Source: Thermoleophilaceae bacterium
GTDB taxonomy: Bacteria > Actinomycetota > Thermoleophilia > Solirubrobacterales > Thermoleophilaceae
Assembly (NCBI GenBank): GCA_013813135.1
Contig: JACCSF010000098.1
Span: 1 to 14,728, forward strand
Length of the DNA: 14,728 nucleotides
Reading direction: 5' to 3'
Below the pieces are notes generated by a model. It saw only the letters and a program-made list of their open reading frames with translations. It was not told where the DNA came from and ran no database searches. Numbering within the stretch: position 1 is the stretch's first letter; each line of letters begins with the position of its first letter. Below are positions 14,349 to 14,728 of this stretch, piece by piece. Position numbers and translations under genes: made by a program.

Positions 14349-14431
14349 CGCGAATCACTCAACCTAGTACCACGAACGGCGGGAAATCGCCTGGTTTCCT
14401 CCGTGGCCCTTAGGGGATAGATTTCGCCCGC
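14349..14431. promoter_or_regulatory. 83-bp divergent promoter region
   Basis: On the + strand TAGATT (14418-14423) is followed by eight bases and the GTG at 14432, a leaderless-type start; TTTCCT at 14395-14400 with 17-bp spacing could be a weak -35. On the - strand TAGGTT (14366-14361) lies 12 bases before the hydrolase ATG. GAAATC (14383-14388) and GATTTC (14420-14425) form a distant inverted repeat that may be chance. Confidence 0.4.
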
Positions 14432-14728
14432 GTGTGGGCCGTGACCATTCAGGACGGGCAGCTCGTGGTGGACGAGCGCCCCGACCCGGAGCCCTCGCGC
14501 GGCGAGCTGCTTGTGCGCGTGCGGGCGGCCGGATTGAACGGCGCCGACATGCTCCAGCTGCGCGGCCACTACCCGGCTCCGCCGGGCTCCCCCGCCGATA
14601 TCCCCGGCCTCGAGCTGGCCGGCGAGGTGGCCGCTCTGGGTCCCGACGCCGGGCGCTTCGTCGTGGGCGATCGCGTGATGGCCGTGGTGGGCGGCGGCGG
14701 CCACGCCGAGCTGGCCGTGGTGCACGAG
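14432..14728 (+). CDS. Zinc-independent quinone oxidoreductase-like MDR protein, N-terminal fragment (3' end outside window)
   Basis: The frame is open from the GTG at 14432 through the last base, giving 99 codons. The sequence MWAVTIQDGQLVVDERPDPE is the usual first strand pair of medium-chain dehydrogenases; LLVRVRAAGLNGADMLQLRG has Asn-Gly-Ala-Asp where zinc enzymes carry the catalytic Cys, and GHYPAPPGSPADIPGLELAGEV has Gly-Leu-Glu in place of the zinc-binding Gly-His-Glu. Both point to the NADPH:quinone oxidoreductase (zeta-crystallin, PIG3/TP53I3-like) branch. The cofactor-binding half is outside the window. The start gives the family N-terminus exactly and sits eight bases behind TAGATT, without a ribosome site. 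Confidence 0.85.
   Translation, partial: MWAVTIQDGQLVVDERPDPEPSRGELLVRVRAAGLNGADMLQLRGHYPAPPGSPADIPGLELAGEVAALGPDAGRFVVGDRVMAVVGGGGHAELAVVHE

Noticed and set aside
14383..14425. GAAATC/GATTTC inverted repeat as an operator in the divergent region
   Set aside because: A six-base match 31 bases apart is too weak to call without conservation data.

Overview
The window looks like ordinary chromosome from a high-GC actinobacterium. By inference I favour the Thermoleophilia (Solirubrobacterales-like) over the classic Actinomycetia. The sequence signs are strongly GC-biased third codon positions, an actinobacterial-type fused KorA with KorB, two likely F420-linked enzymes, and several genes that seem to start directly behind a TAnnnT -10 element with no Shine-Dalgarno. 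I see no rRNA, tRNA, CRISPR array, transposase, integrase or phage gene, and no sharp change in base composition.

Left part (1-3557, + strand): the C-terminal end of a DUF1254/DUF1214 protein, then korA and korB, which encode a complete two-subunit 2-oxoacid (probably 2-oxoglutarate):ferredoxin oxidoreductase. korA and korB overlap by 4 nt, and a GC-rich double hairpin follows at 3531-3557.

Middle block (3548-10651, all - strand). In transcription order it holds: an LLM-class flavin oxidoreductase; a small single-TM protein; a four-gene OpuC/ProU-type osmoprotectant ABC importer (ATPase with CBS domains, two permeases, lipoprotein binding protein), with every junction a 4-nt ATGA overlap and a strong hairpin at the end; mtnA (methylthioribose-1-phosphate isomerase) overlapping a class II aldolase-fold gene, together probably steps of methylthioadenosine/methionine salvage; and a GNAT acetyltransferase.

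Right part (10682-14728): a PPOX-type F420 enzyme divergent from the LLM gene with only 30 bp between start codons; a possible 27-codon leader ORF; a zinc alcohol dehydrogenase; a 64-aa membrane-anchored small protein; a class I SAM methyltransferase; then on the - strand a decayed C-terminal fragment of a FemAB/BioF2-like GNAT acetyltransferase and an alpha/beta hydrolase. The window ends inside a divergent quinone-oxidoreductase-like gene.

I do not see a multi-gene system that I would call new. The most useful observations are the recurrent leaderless-type start signals, the compact terminator-promoter junction between the opu operon and mtnA, the mtnA/class II aldolase pair with its unusual start codon, the Asp replacing a structural-zinc Cys in the alcohol dehydrogenase, and the acetyltransferase pseudogene. 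All calls were made by eye, without database searches.
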